Assembly: GCA_911728435.2 (NCBI GenBank)
Contig: OU452210.1
Location: 10,726,001 to 10,790,000, forward strand
Reading direction: 5' to 3'
Length of the DNA: 64,000 nt
Source of the DNA: Apoderus coryli
Taxonomy: Eukaryota; Arthropoda; Insecta; Coleoptera; Attelabidae
A program made the translations under genes and the position numbers. This document shows, piece by piece, positions 49,201 to 63,948 of the stretch. Positions within the stretch are counted from its first letter, which is position 1; each line of letters starts with the position of its first letter. The notes beneath the pieces were generated by a model. That model was not told where the DNA came from and made no database searches. It was given only the letters and a program-made list of their open reading frames with translations.

Positions 49201-52200
49201 TTTCCTGCCATTGTGCTAAGTAGTCAGTTCGAACACTAATGAGCTCCAATTGATATAGGAATGATTTTACTTATAGAAATGTCCTAGAAGATACCCTACT
49301 ATAACAGAAGCTGAACAATATCCTTTTCATCACAAAATCTTTTAGCTTTTAGAATTTCTGCGATAAATGTATCTATAGTTGAGTAGAAAGTTTTTTGAAA
49401 CTAAATATAAGAGTCGAATAATTTCGAATAATTAAACGTCTTAAATTTAAAATAATATTGTGACGTTTTTAGTATTACAAATTTAGCTATTTCACAAAAA
49501 AATAAACTCGTAGCGGTAGATAGATAAAACCATATAGGGATGAAGGTAGACAAGTTGTAAAATAAAATTTTCATTAGTCAATTTAACTTCCATGGCATGT
49601 CACTGGCAGCAGTCAATTTGAAACTAAAATTTTCTAGTTAAAGTCAGTGTGCCCTTTGTAACCTAAGACGTCGCGAGCAGAAATAATTTTTCGTAAATGA
49701 CATTAAAAGATAGTTAGATTATGACTTGAGACAAAAACGAGAGAGTCTGCGGTAATAATAATAGAAGAAATACAAATATGCGTTGACAAATGATCCGCAT
49801 TCGTTTAGATTTATTGTTCTGTTATTAGCATGTGTCAGAGTTGAACGCCATTTTTGGTAGTAGGTACCAATATGATTTTAATTTATACCTCTTTATATTA
49901 TTTGAAATCGATTCCTACGACTTCATTTCGGTATAACGTTTATCAATAAAAAGTCTGACACTGAAATACTCGTAATATGAATATGGAATTTTGCTGCGGT
50001 TAAACTACACTCGACCAAACCTATATGTCAATGGCTAAGAGCTAAGAGCCCTTGCATAAAACGTCAGGAATCGTAATGGTGAAATTAAACAAGTATGGGT
50101 GATGTAAAACCAGTCAAGTGTCTCGATATATACGTCTATGAATTTCTGTGTATACATTTTTTTAAAATGAAACAATAGCTATGAGTTATGATCTATTAGC
50201 TAGTGTAACTGTCGTTCAACAAATAAATTTCAACAAACATGATATCTACCGATAAATTATTCAACTTGTTATCCTGGGTAAGTAAGCTTCAAAATGAAAG
50301 CAAATTCTAACAAATTTATGACAAACTAAACCTCCGTTGCCTACGAAAGTTTGTTGAGATAAATTAACTCATGTAGAAACTGTCTGCTAACTATATGTTA
50401 TCTACCTAGTGCAAAACTTTAAATTACTCTCCAATTAACATATTTCAATTATTAACCCATATATTAAAATGTACAAATCATCAACTACTGATAATTACAA
50501 CTTATAATTAGAAATAGACATTTATCAAAGTATTGTAATTAGTAGAAAATTAACAATTAATTATTATAGACATAGGTAACCAAGGAAATTTTAATAATCA
50601 TCAAATAAATGTATTGCTTTGACTACTATCTATCAACTAATAATTGACAATTACAATAATTAAAAACCTTTAATATTTGCCGTTGTGAGAATATCTACTC
50701 GTATTATACAGGGAAATTATAATATGTTGGTTTCTATTGTATTTCTTGATTTGGTTGGTATTCCGCCCGAGATAAAATTCGGGGTATTGATCTCGCTAAG
50801 CTTGATACAATACATACATTTTCAGAATTACTGTATTTAGCAGAATCAAAAATTATAAAAATTATCAATTTTTCACTACTAGAGAGTGTCAATGTACATA
50901 ATATTTTTATTTAAGGATATTTTCACCTCGGAAAGTATGGCCATAGCGTGTCTTTATTTTTCTGAATTTCGAAATAAAATGTTTCCTACCAAAATACTGA
51001 AGATCAAACTTACCTACGCCAACGTTATTTCCAAAACTATTTTTTTCAAAGGACTTATAATGCACTTTTTGAATATTTTTGATTTAAAATTACTATTATA
51101 ATTTATTTAAATAATCATTCATTGTACAACTTTTTGATTATATTTCATTTTTGTTTGTTACCTGTTATGTTAGCTGTTTGCGAACGGTACCTACAGCACC
51201 TCTACCGAGTTGTGAACCGTGACTGTGACCGTCTAAAGATATTCCAAATCTTTTGGCGGTGGTAATATCAACCAACATGAAGCGTTTAATTTAGATGATT
51301 CCAAAGGTATATCATTTTATTTGTTTCTCTTTTTATTCGTTATCATTTTAATGTCGGTGTTTTGAAGAGGCCTGTACACTGTGTATGGACATTGCTAAAG
51401 ATAAATGGTTTTGTTATAAACATAACTAACTGTTCTGTGTCGTTTTGTATCATGCACTATAGGGTCAATAATTTTCGCAGTAATTATACATATAAATGCT
51501 TGTGTATGTGTGTGTGTATTTCATAGAACAAGCAAGTGCTTTCAAATGCATATACCTAGGCAAATAATGTAAAGTTGACTAAATCTGCATGGTAAATTTA
51601 TTGTGTGCTATGTTACTCTAATTCGATAATTTATAGATCTGTCGTCCCTGACCGTGGAAATACAACTAGAGTTTCATCTGACAAAATCAGCAGTTTTAAT
51701 GTTACCTAAAATTATGTAGTTAAAAGAGCGCAAACACAATCTCGTTTTAATTTTATAGAACAACTACATTTTAGAGCAGAATTACAATTTACGTCCAATT
51801 AATGAATGTTGAAGAATTACTTTACTTCTTTGTATGTCATGTTGTATTCTTCTGTAATTTCTTTCAAAATTACTGAGAAGCTCTAAAACAAGTATAAATC
51901 CTATAATAAATCTAAAAATCTTAATGGTTTCACGTTCCTTCATATAAATCTAGCTTACTATCTTATAACTAACCTTATGTGTATCTTCCACAAATATATT
52001 ATTGATGTAAAAACTACTATAAGAAAACGTTCGCATTTTTAAGACAATTTTTATAATTGTCATATTTATTCAGTATCATGTATTGATCAAATTTTTAAAA
52101 TCATATCACCCTACAAAATACCCTACTGAAATTGAATTAAATGAATTTAGCTTATCTCCTGTTTCTCACATTTACAGTTGAATTGTGGTTTGCTCGAAAA

Positions 52201-55200
52201 CAATTAATGCAAAGCTGTTCATAGTGTTTATTCCATTTACAAGACCGACAGATCATTAATACCAATCGTTTAATATTGAGAATTTGGACGTACCAAACAT
52301 ATAAGCATTTCAGGTGATATGTACTGAAGACATTAGGCAATCTAAATGTAGCCTTAATTTATATAAATGTATGGATAAAAATAAACCTAAATACACTTAG
52401 AAAAAATCTTGTTTTTAGCAATATTTTAGCCGTGTTTTAATTCCCGAGTTCACTCCCAGAATTTGTTATAAATAATGTATCTATCTTTGCATGAAATATT
52501 TGCAATATTCATTTCATTTGGAAAACCACCCCTTAGGTATGAATAAATGGATTTAGTTTTAGCAATTATTCATTTGTGTGTGCATGAAATTTATAAAAAT
52601 TAATGCGCTGTGTTCGTGACTTTAGTTAGGCATCGCTTTATTTAATTGTGAGGCATCACGAAGGGCTCAAATGAACTACAATATTTTTTTTTTTTGAATC
52701 CGTATTACAATAAATAGACTCGAATGAAATTGCTTTATACAACAAAAGCGAATTTTTATATGCATTATGATTATATCTAGAGAAAGCGTGAAATTTTATT
52801 TAAATGATATTTTTTCATCATTTCAATATAAACATTTTCAATAATATTAATGCATTTTAGATGGTAAATTTTTGTACAAAAAAGCATAATACCACACAGA
52901 CGACGATACAGTATGTTCTAGTAAAATGTCTGGTACTGAAGCAAAATTCTTACTACTAGGTATACCTAAATGAAGTAAATTTTTGAAAATACCATACGTA
53001 TAAACAACTAGATAACTTAGGGTTTCTGCCTGATGCAACAAGAGCTTTCAACGGGATATCCATTAAGTGATGTGGACTGAGTTAACGCTTTGCACTTGAT
53101 ATTATTATTACCTGGCAGCATTTCTCTGTCCGTATACATATAGCACACAGTGGCGTCTTGCACATGTTTTACTAATCAAATGAAAACGATTATTGACATT
53201 CTGCGAGTTGCGATTGATCTTGTCATATATAAAACACCAGGAAACCCATTGATATAGCAACAAAATATATGAACAAGTCGTAAAAATGAGCGCATCAAAG
53301 TCAGCTGTTTAGCTGGTACAAAAACTAGAGCAGGGATGTCTAATCTTAGATTCACAAATCGAGAGATTTGGATTGACCGCACAAATAAGCAAAGCAATAT
53401 TCAGAAAATCTGGCAGCTTTGAATTTTTCGTAGCATAATTTTAAGGATCTAATCTTGAAGAAAATACAATGTAGGCAACACTGTAATATATTAAAAAGCT
53501 TTCTGCAAATGCCTCCTGCGGTTACCTAATGTAGTGTTAAATCTCATACATAGATGCATACATAATCTTACATAAAATCGAAGAAAGAAACATTATTTAT
53601 TTATATTTTGTTGCAAAATCAGTTTATAAACAGCCAAAACCTCACAAGAAAATAACATTGGAAAAGATTTGGTTTCTAGGTGTGTTTTCGTTAGTAAAAC
53701 ATCAATATTATTTTATCTCAGTCACGACGTTCCGTTGGGGCTTATTTTCTCTTAGAAATATAGAGAATTTAACTGTGTGTGTGTTGAAAATATTTTCCTT
53801 TTGAATGCTTCTTAAATACGAATTTATCTTTCAGATAAACTTTTATTAAAATCAATGTTGTTAATATAATATATTTTAAGTGAATTATTAAAATTGATAG
53901 ACCGCAATAATGAGTTACATGTAAGTCATAATATGTGTGACAAGCCAACCAACCAACAACCAGAAACAAACATTTACAACCCTCACCAAACAAAAAAGCT
54001 TATTCTGTTTATTTATTACAAAAACATTTTCTAGAATTAAATGACAAAAAAATGTAATAAATGTCTATTTTTCCGATATTCCAGTTTTGTAGCACAGTAA
54101 TGAAGATAATATTGGATGACGCTGGTTAAATCCTTTGGCAATTAATGTTTAACTTTGTTAAATCTAATGACGAAATTTAGATACTACAAACTTATGCTTT
54201 TATCGGAAGATGATAATCAGTTGTTGAGTAATTGCAATATTGAATATAGCAATCAAACCGATAATACGTCAGGAGGAGATGTGAAGTTAGGGACTTCATA
54301 TCAAAACAACAGTCTAACTTTATTGCCACTGATGTAGATATTGATCTCTAAATATATACATAACATTTTCGACAGCGGGGATAGATTAGTCTCACTAAAT
54401 TTCTATATATAAATATACTTATATAAGATTATATTATTTCATTTGCATCAGAAACACTTCAATTGTATCCGAAATAATGTTTAAACGGAATTCCTATTTC
54501 AATAAATGAATGAGTGACGATTTCCAGATCATCTCAGCAAAGTTTTCCAAATTGTATATTATATGAAATTATTCAGGACTTTGGACAGAAAAACTGTTTT
54601 ATTATTAATAATTAATGCTAAAGAGCTACATAATGAAATATAGATGTACCAGTTGAAATAAAGTAGTGTTAGAAAATACTGACAGAAAACGGCAGCTATC
54701 GCACGGCGCGACGTGTAGAGTATGACAGACATATATTCGAAAATATAGATATATGTCTTTCAAATGATTTCAAGTATTCGGGACTTTGATATCGACATAC
54801 ACATACCAAATTTAATTTTGTAAAGTATTGCTGAGATTTACAATCTATACCTATAACTGAATAGATATTTATAATTCTTCGTATGTGAATCGTTTTATAT
54901 TTTCTATATTTCGCGAGAAAAGAGATTCATTTCAACATTCCATTCTAAGAAATATAATACAATTACAGTACATATTGGTTTTCTGTATACGGTCGCTCCC
55001 TATAGTTCCATAAAATTATATACTATTTGACGGAAATGAGAGTGTTTGTAAATAAATATAACCATATGATCTATGGAAAAATTCCTATTTTGACCTAAAC
55101 CACGGACATGTGCTTTTGTCTCATCTATTCCTAAAGTAATTGTGACGTTATCAATTTAATTGTGAAGCACTCTGTAATTTATGATAGTTCTTGTCTCATA

Positions 55201-56938
55201 AGTGTGAATTATTAAAAAGGATTTTCGATATTGAGTTAGGTATTTATTGGTGGCAGCTGATTCAATAGTATGCTTTTGACACGATTTTGTGTTTGCTAAA
55301 TGTGTGTAGAATGACGCTTAAAGCTCTAACGCCGTTTCGATCACGATTCCACCATTTATATGCAAATTATATTCTGATACGTAGCAGCTCTCAACTTACT
55401 TATATATATTTTTTTAACCTAAAAAATGCGCTAGGAAATTTGTCATATTTAAGTAATGCCACAAAAAAAAGCGTTGTCACTACCAAAATCCACTTCGCTA
55501 CGTGTAGATGCTTGTAAGGCCGCTAACTAATTTGGAATACCTATCCAAAACCATGATAATTATTTGTTCATATTTCTTTTTAATTTAGTAGGCAGATATT
55601 TAAATCAGATAAATGTATTTATAACTTATTAATTGCATTGTTTGCTCTATTTATTAAACAAGTTGGTGACACATTGACACCCAAAACCCACAGGTTAAAA
55701 CAATATAAATTGGAGATGTTATATCGCTTTAACGAAACTGTTACTTAGCTGTAAAATTATAATTTAATACTAATTTTCCTAGGAACTCGTTTTTATCAGG
55801 AATAATAAACGATATAGGAGTTCATGCAAATTATGACTATCCATTTCACAGATGCATAAAGTGAAAATATAACAAATCATTATTGTATGTCAAAGTTAAA
55901 TCGAAATCTGAATCTGGGAACAAAAACAAATTTGCAACCGTGTTGAATTTGAAGTGTTATCATTGAAATCCATCGATGGCTGATATTTCTAGTTGTTTGT
56001 TTGGAAATGCAAAATATAAAATACAATTTACAAAAAAGGATTTTTTCCTTGTTCAGTCATTTTTGTGAAACTGAGTGACAACCATTGTTTGATAATGATA
56101 TTTGTTTTTCCAGCGATGCTATTTCGAATATTATGTCCAAAGCTATTCTAATAAAAAACTAAAAGGCTGTTTAACAATTTTTTGTGTAACTAAGCTATTT
56201 AATTGATATGAGATCGTTTATATTAAAATCAGTTAAGTAGTTAAAAAGTGATTATATTTTTCAAACAATAGAAAATGATGAAGTGATAAAATAGATACGA
56301 AATATATTTACTTAAAATCGCAATTCCGTCTTAATTGTTTCCAATTAAAAATGTCTTAATTAAATTTGAATTTCTTACTTTTCAATTTGAATAATGCAAT
56401 CTAACTTTTCATTTATTTTCACAAGGCGCGGATTTTCTTGTTTCACGTTCCTACTAATAATTAAACTTTCCATTTTTTATCCCCTAAACATAATTATCTT
56501 TTTATTTGGAACACATAGGTAGCAAATAATACAGAATGTTTATAAATCATTATTTGGCAACAAATTTTACATTTGAAAATATTAGTTGCAACTATAATTT
56601 CCACAGTTGTATTGGAAAATCTCCTATTAAGGATTTTCTCTGACAAAAAAAATCTTATAAAATGCGTACTTTTAGTAGTTATAACTGTAACTTTTATAAT
56701 TAAAAAAAAAATATTATGTAGAAATGGGACAGTCCATTTATGAACAAGTGCAACAAAGGATTTTTGTTCTAGCAATTTTTGAGGCTGTATTATATTTTAC
56801 TTAAATTAATTTTTGGAGATTAATATTGCTTTCACTTTCTACAAACTTAGAACAAAGCAGCTATTTTCAATGTTAATGTTACTACTTTTAATAAAATGTG
56901 TAATGAGTCCCACTGTAACAGTTTAAACATCTAATTTA

Positions 56939-57210
56939 ACCCAACATTAAATACACAAATAGAACATTAATTGGGGCAGTGAACGAACGTCTGTGTTTTC
57001 CTACTGCTTTTAATGCAAAAATTATTTGTCCATTAGCTATGAGGCAGTAAGGAATGTCGTGGCTATTGTGCTTTTGCCAACAATCAATTTGTATTTCTTT
57101 TCTAGATTTAATGCCCACAGTCCTCCAATTAACAGCTTTTGTTCAGTTTATATGTCTTGGGACTTGGGAACACTTAGTTTTCAAAGCGTGTACAGAAAAG
57201 TCACACTTTC
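56939..57210 (-). pseudogene. coding-like remnant of unknown origin
   Basis: The minus frame reads CDFSVHALKTKCSQVPRHIN, a stop, then TKAVNWRTVGIKSRKEIQID and CWQKHNSHDIPYCLIANGQI. Its composition is more protein-like than neighbouring frames. It has one internal stop and no start of its own. It may be a decayed transposon or gene fragment. I do not recognise it. Confidence 0.3.
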
Positions 57211-59196
57211 TTTTTGATTTTATTCTTTCTCTTATTGTCGTTATACATTCACTTCAAAGAACACCATATCAATAAATTGTTATATCACAAACGGTTTTCT
57301 GCTTAAATCGTTTTTCCAAAAAATAATTTCCACTTTTAGTTCTTTTAGGTTTAAGTTTTTTAATCAAAAGCGACTATATACACCTGGGAATTTATAGTGT
57401 ATTATATTTTTTGAAGCAAAATTTTTAACTAAGAATCAGCAAATTTAAATTTTAAAATTATAGTAATGTATTTAATAAAAATGTTGCAGGTCCAACTACG
57501 AAAATACCTCTAATAAAGGTTAGTTTTCACTTGTTTTATCATGACAATTCAGGACTGGAGATTTCTTTGAATTAAGACGAGACAAGTCAACAATCTTAAA
57601 AATAGCGTGAGGGTCTCAGAGCACTCCCACCTAGGAAACCACAAAAAATATGCAAAGCGGTGCAGTGACTTTTTTGTAATTCATTATTTAGGATCCATAG
57701 CTACCTACAGATGAAAAATACAGGTTTCTTTTTATTTTTGGTTGATAAGAAAAAAATATCAATACCCAGTAAGGGTTGTTTTTATTTAATTATTTTAATT
57801 CACTGGAGCAAAAATGAAAGCAAACAAAAAAAAAACTATGATTATTATTTTATATAATGTTGTGTTACAAAAACAACAGCTGCTTCTCCATTTTATATAG
57901 GTATCCAGATACTTACTTAGCTTTCAATTCTTTTGTCCTATTTGAACAACTGAGTTTTCTTATTCATTTAAGCTTTCCAGAGATTTGGTTTTGCTGGTTG
58001 AGATCCATTGTATTTTTTACTAACAAATCTCCCTGTTGGCTACATGTATTTGAATTTAAAATAATATTACGTGTAGCAAAAATGTTGCTGTTGTCCACGT
58101 AACCTACATAACATAATGTCATTTGGATTTTTATTATCTACAACACTAATAACAGCTTATTTAAAGGATTTGGAATTATTTATAATTTTATTAGTGGATT
58201 TACAGCTAATCTTAGCAAATCCTTAAAATGTCTAATAATTATATATTAGTATAACTTTGAAATTTTATTCAAATAGCAAAATAAACTAAATAGCAGTTTT
58301 GTTGAATCAAAAAGGTGAATGAAAATTTCCTTATACGGATTAAAGGAAATATAAATGGGTTTTCTATTCCTTTACAGCGTATATAAATTATTTAACATTG
58401 ACGGGAATAGATGATGTGAATTATTAAAATGTCATAACCGTAAACTCCTTCTTTTAGGAGAGGCAAGAATATATGTTTGCATATTATTTTCAGGCAACCT
58501 ATTGATATTTATATGATTTATTTGTGTTTCTGACGTAGATTGCTTACAATTTTCTCGTTCAAAAACACCTGATAAAATTATTATTAAATACCTATGTGTC
58601 TAAAAAAAAGTTCTGAACTTTTGTCTACAGATGCGTAAGTAAGAAATATATAGTCGTATGAGCCTATTTGTGTTTAATAGTTCTATAATCGAGACATTAT
58701 TTTTGATCACTTGATATGTAGGAAAAAAATCGTAAATCAAAGCCCAATAGGGGTTTATGCAAGCAAAGGTAATTAATATTGATTTGTGTTTGATGTTGTG
58801 ATGCCCTAGGAAGCAGTAAAATTTGTGCCTTTACGTAATACGCTGCGCTGTTCAAAAACTGTTCAAAAACACCATTGAATACATAAAATATTACTTACTG
58901 ACCTGTATTTTTACCAAAACACTTTCAATTTACCTTATGCATTTAAATTTTGTATAAACATATACCTACTTACTTTATAGAAAAACAAAATCACATGATG
59001 TACCTATCCTCCATTTGTGGTCACACGTTGAAAACAAGATATCACCGCACAAGAAAAATAATTTAAATGACGAATGTAGTTAAAAAAAAGTTAATTGCTT
59101 GTAGATATATGCAATTGGATGATCATTATCAAATAATAAAATTTGCACAAGTATACGAATACTCGTATAATAATGAAGTCAATAGGTAATATTGAC

Positions 59197-59222
59197 CGTC
59201 GCGTCTCGTTGCGTCACGTCGA
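59197..59222. other. CpG-dense patch
   Basis: CGTCGCGTCTCGTTGCGTCA and the following bases hold repeated GCGTC/CGTC units in an otherwise CpG-poor region. The meaning is unknown. Confidence 0.4.
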
Positions 59223-62202
59223 TATTAAATAATATGTAGGGAGGAATGTTTGAATGAGCTAAATTGTAAATTTGATGAAAATTCAGCCATATAATATACA
59301 TACATAAAATATACATCATATTATATACATATACAGTCTCTATAACAGGTATATCTATAGGTACATCAGTTAAATCAAATCCAATAACAATAGTAATTTT
59401 GTTTGCAACAATCAGGATTGTTGTAGAAAACCCGCAACGCGCATATTATATTTTGAAACAACAATATTTTCATTTATGTTATTTGAGGAAGTGATCCTCC
59501 TGCACCCTTTATCTGGCTATGTGAGTGCTTTCGGAAATAGTACCTACCTGTTTTCTATTTTATCTTTGACGTACCCATCTATCCCATTGCATTAGGGTGA
59601 GTTGACATGTAGTAAGTATTCCACAGCATCAGTTTTTTTAAATGGAATATCTCGTATTTTTATTCAAATACTTCAACATGAAAATTAGCTTTCTTCCTTA
59701 TTGCTATTTTATAGCGCTTCAGATAAGTGTTTTCTTAGAATATGTTGCATGTGCACAAATAGGTATAGTGAGATAGTAAGGTATAACGTGAGACAACATA
59801 TGGGCGTTGTTACTAAATTCATTGCTCTGTGCTGTGATTAGATTAGCAAACAACAAACAATGGATTTAAATTATAGCTAAACACGTTCCACGTTAATTAC
59901 TATCAACATAGTAACAATTTGGGCCATTTTTTTGTAATATCATGAAATTAATAGATACATTAATATTATAGAGACACATTTTTTTAATATTTAGATTGCT
60001 AAAATGTTTACATTTCAATAAATTTAAACACGCGAATACATTCATAAAAATTCTGGGTTCGGCGCTACAACCCTTGATATATTAACATACATGGCCTGAT
60101 ATTTTGTTTGAAACGACCCCCCGTATTCCCAGTTTTTTGGATTATAATTTTTAAATAAAGTAGTGAGTTTGGTAGGTTAGTTTATTGGAAATAATAAAAA
60201 TAATAGAATAATTATTACGCATGTCATATTTAAGAGTATAGTATCTTTTGTCGGGAAAGTTTTGGGGCGACACAACCGATTTTTATATTTCTACTATCAA
60301 GGCTGTTAAAAAAATACAAAGAGGAAAGACAGTAAATATCACTATAAATAGAATTTAGTGTACTTGTACAAAACGTCAGTTCTTGAGCGACTTTGTTTTA
60401 TTTGAAACCTTCACGCGATGTAGGTGTTTGAAAGTTTTATCAATAAAAATACGATGATAATATGTAACGTGAGCTAAACAAAATATCTCTTTAACTTAAA
60501 AATTTATATACTATTTCAATGCATTTCATATGGGATATACCTAGCACTTGATAATGGTATATGTAGAGAACCTTCATATTCTTCATATTTCATCAACACC
60601 TCCGGTAAAAACCGATGTTTTCGCATCACTCCGTATACATTTAAATTAACAAGTTTTATTTTAAACTCGTATTGGTTTCACGGTTACAATAATATGTATT
60701 AATTCACTATTTTTAATGGTTTTATTTGACCATATCGCCACTATGCTCAGTGCTTAGTTAGATATTATGAAGATAATATTGACTTTAAAAATCCCGTATT
60801 ATGCTTGAGATAAAGAATATAATAAAATTTGGACCGTATATTCACCGTATGTTGGTCCTAGTAACACCTGCGAAAATTTTATGGTCTTGTGGAAAACCAT
60901 TCCTAAGGAAAATTTATATAAAGTAAATACACCGTAAAATTGGATATTTTTCAGTAGGTGTAAATCTAATGTGTCCCGCAAGTAGAGGAAAAAGACGTTG
61001 AGAAAAAAGTTTGTTGTGAACTACTTGTGAATATATCATATAAGAGTTTCAAACGCTTCTGCACTTTTGTTTTAATGCTTTTCGTATTTCTTATGCTCAT
61101 GAGAAAGCTTTTTTACTGCCGCTTATAATAAACATCATTTCTTACTCCAATAAACTGGAACATTTAGGAAACAAAACTTATGGCGACTATTTTAGTGGCT
61201 TTAGAAGAATTATGTGTGTATGAGAATGTGAAATAATACCTGTAGCTACCTATCTCAAATTCATTGCACCTAGTGTCACTACCACCAAGTGAAATGTGCC
61301 ACGACAAATTTGCAGCTTCTGCTCTCGCTACAATTTGACTTACAGGATATGGACAAAAAAAAAACTTATCATCGCTTTTGAGTCACCAGATTCTATTGGC
61401 AAACAAATGCATTAAAAATTTGTTAAAAGCTAAATTCCGAATATTTTCAGTGTACCTATATGCAGATTATGCTTATTGATCGCCTCTCACTGATTCATTC
61501 TTCTTAATACAATTTCCCGAAAGTTTAACTTTCCGATGAAGTTTTTGTTAAAATATCTAATCAAAGTACTTTCCGATGGCTTTTTAATTCTGATGGTTTC
61601 CAATCAATCCTTACAAATGAAGTTGAAAGTTGAATCGAACGTTGGTAAGTTAAAATCAAATATGAATTTATTAAATCTGCAACTCTTTGACAAATAAAGC
61701 ATAATTAATCTTACCATTTGCGAATATTTTTACGTAAGACAAAACAGAGAATTCGGTGTTTAAAGTTTCAAAAAGTTGCCTTGAAAACAGCTTAATAGCT
61801 AAAGTTCGCTCCAAAATATTTCACACTTTACCATGTTTCCTACACACTTGACTTACTCTTTAGTAATTATCGTTATATTTCGTTGTTATCCCCCATAAAT
61901 TTTGATTGTTCATGGTATCTAATATTTCCTGTTGTTCTACTTACTTCTTACTTAATTTGCATCTGAATAGTTGTAAAACTGTTACACTTATTATTATTAA
62001 ATGCAATTCATTTAGTCAAATGTATTGCCCTATGATATTATTATACCTATATCCTAAAGCTTATATGCATGTAATGTATAGTACCTATTAATATATATGA
62101 GTCTCAAACTACTGCATGTGTAGGAAGTTCATTTGGTCTTATTAAATTTAATATTATTGTTGAATACGAGGTCTGTTTTACTGATATCCAATTTGACTCT
62201 CA

Positions 62203-62319
62203 TCAGTGCTTCCCCATTCTGAAGCATTTCTTGATGTCAGTATTTGCTTCAATTGTCTCTATGTTGGGGAATCGATGTTCTTTCACAATAGAGCAACATG
62301 CCAGAGGTTGATCCTCCAT
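62203..62319 (-). pseudogene. possible mariner transposase C-terminal scrap
   Basis: A 38-codon minus frame reads MEDQPLACCSIVKEHRFPNI, then ETIEANTDIKKCFRMGKH and a stop. The KxHRFxxIExIxxNT...KKCF pattern resembles the C-terminal region of mariner transposases. No catalytic motifs are found next to it. Confidence 0.35.
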
Positions 62320-63235
62320 TTTTTGGATCCAGAGAGTTACAAGTTAACCGAAGTTGTATACTATTAACCCAAGTACGTACCTATGGCGCAATTGGTTCTT
62401 TTGAGATAAAATATACTATACGATATGCGGTATATAAGCAAAGATAAAATGTTTACAAGCATCTGCATAAAATAAATTCCTTACGATAAATTTATTTTAC
62501 TATTATAGAACCACATCAAATACCCGTAGATATATGGTGGGTTTTACCTAAAATTATACTAGTTGTTGGGAAAAGTAGGCCAAGATTTTCATAACTAACA
62601 TCTAGTCATAGTGTACCTTTCGTGAAGTTTCTTGTTCAAAAGGAAAGCGTGTGGATTTTAATTAAAGAAAAACAGTAGTATAGAGAGCCAGCAACTTTTA
62701 CGTATATTATGGGAAAACTTTGAAAGCTACTTTTATTCTGTTGTAAAACACGTATGTACTATTTTTAAATCATTATATTTGTGTAGGGATACATCCAAAA
62801 CCTAACGCTAGCTAGCTATAAAGAATTTATTCAATTTTGTTTTCCTGTTTTCAATAAAGTTTAAAGTGGATTTACTGGAGAGCTGAATGCGCATTTTTCC
62901 TTTAGTTGACGTTAGAATTCAAGCTACCCCAGTAAGCATTTAAGCACGATCGAAAATGGCAAATATTTCTGCTTTATAACACATAATTAATAAACAGTGT
63001 AAACCATGAACTCTGACTAAAACTTTCCATGTTATTTTGTGTTCAGTTTAAAATACTGAGGTACAGTATAGTTTGGCCATCGATAATTGAGCATAGACAA
63101 TTCGTACCTGAAATACATCATATTATTTTGAATTAAAATTGATAATATTTGATTTGATGCGGCATACAATTTATACATCATTGTCTTTTGGAGATTTGTT
63201 CTTTATTGTGTACCTTTTCACGAGTTTAGAAAATT

Positions 63236-63261
63236 ATTATATTATATTATATTATTATATC
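63236..63261. repeat. ATT/AT microsatellite
   Basis: Repeated ATTAT units. Confidence 0.8.
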
Positions 63262-63930
63262 AAGAATATTCGAGAAAATGCGTATGAGAATGTGACAAAA
63301 ATAAAGAATCAATACAATAGAAAATAACCTTAATAAGTTATATATTTATGGGGCCCTATTTTTAGGGCTGCCGTGAAACTGGTAAATTCGCATCATTATT
63401 TACAAGAGTATAGATATTGCCATTTCAATAATAAGTTTAGTTATTCGTACATCTTTTTTGTATAAAGATATACTTTTCTTAAAACATCGGCATCGTGTAG
63501 GGAGACAAATTAAATACTTGACAGAGTTTCTTAGGCAGTTTTAATAAGGCTTTTTGAAATTTTAATGAGTGCTCTAAATGAGAACGTTCCTGGTAGTTAA
63601 AATTTACATATTTTTGAAAAGGGAGAAAAAAAATATTTTATTTAAAACAACGAAGGATGTAAATTTAAGATTCTAATTTAGTTAATTGCGAAAATTGGGA
63701 CGTCAAACAAATAATTCTTTAGGACCGAATTAACCTTCAAAGTAATAAGTAAATATACATACCTAAAGGATCTAATTCCTCTCCTTATATGTGGTGTGAT
63801 TTAAAGAGCTATGTGGTTCATATAGTATTAGGTATAGATACTAATAGAAAGTAAGTAATAATTATCAAACATTCGCCTCGTGGAGCTTTTACCCTTCGAC
63901 TGATGCGGGCACGGGATATTTGATGAGAAA

Positions 63931-63948
63931 CGGCACTATTCAGTGCCG
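63931..63948. repeat. 7-bp hairpin in a G+C-richer patch
   Basis: CGGCACT-ATTC-AGTGCCG forms a perfect 7-bp stem with a 4-nt loop. It lies within a locally G+C-richer, CpG-containing stretch (about 63875-63975) near the window edge. Confidence 0.6.

Noticed and set aside
53176..53397. Minus frame and a nearby GCAGGGATGTCTAATC motif resembling a hAT end
   Set aside because: No second end or target duplication found; the reading frame has no transposase motif.
53769..53993. 74-codon minus frame starting MFGEGCKCLFLVVGW as a secreted protein
   Set aside because: Short, A+T-driven after the first 25 codons, no suitable donor; likely chance.
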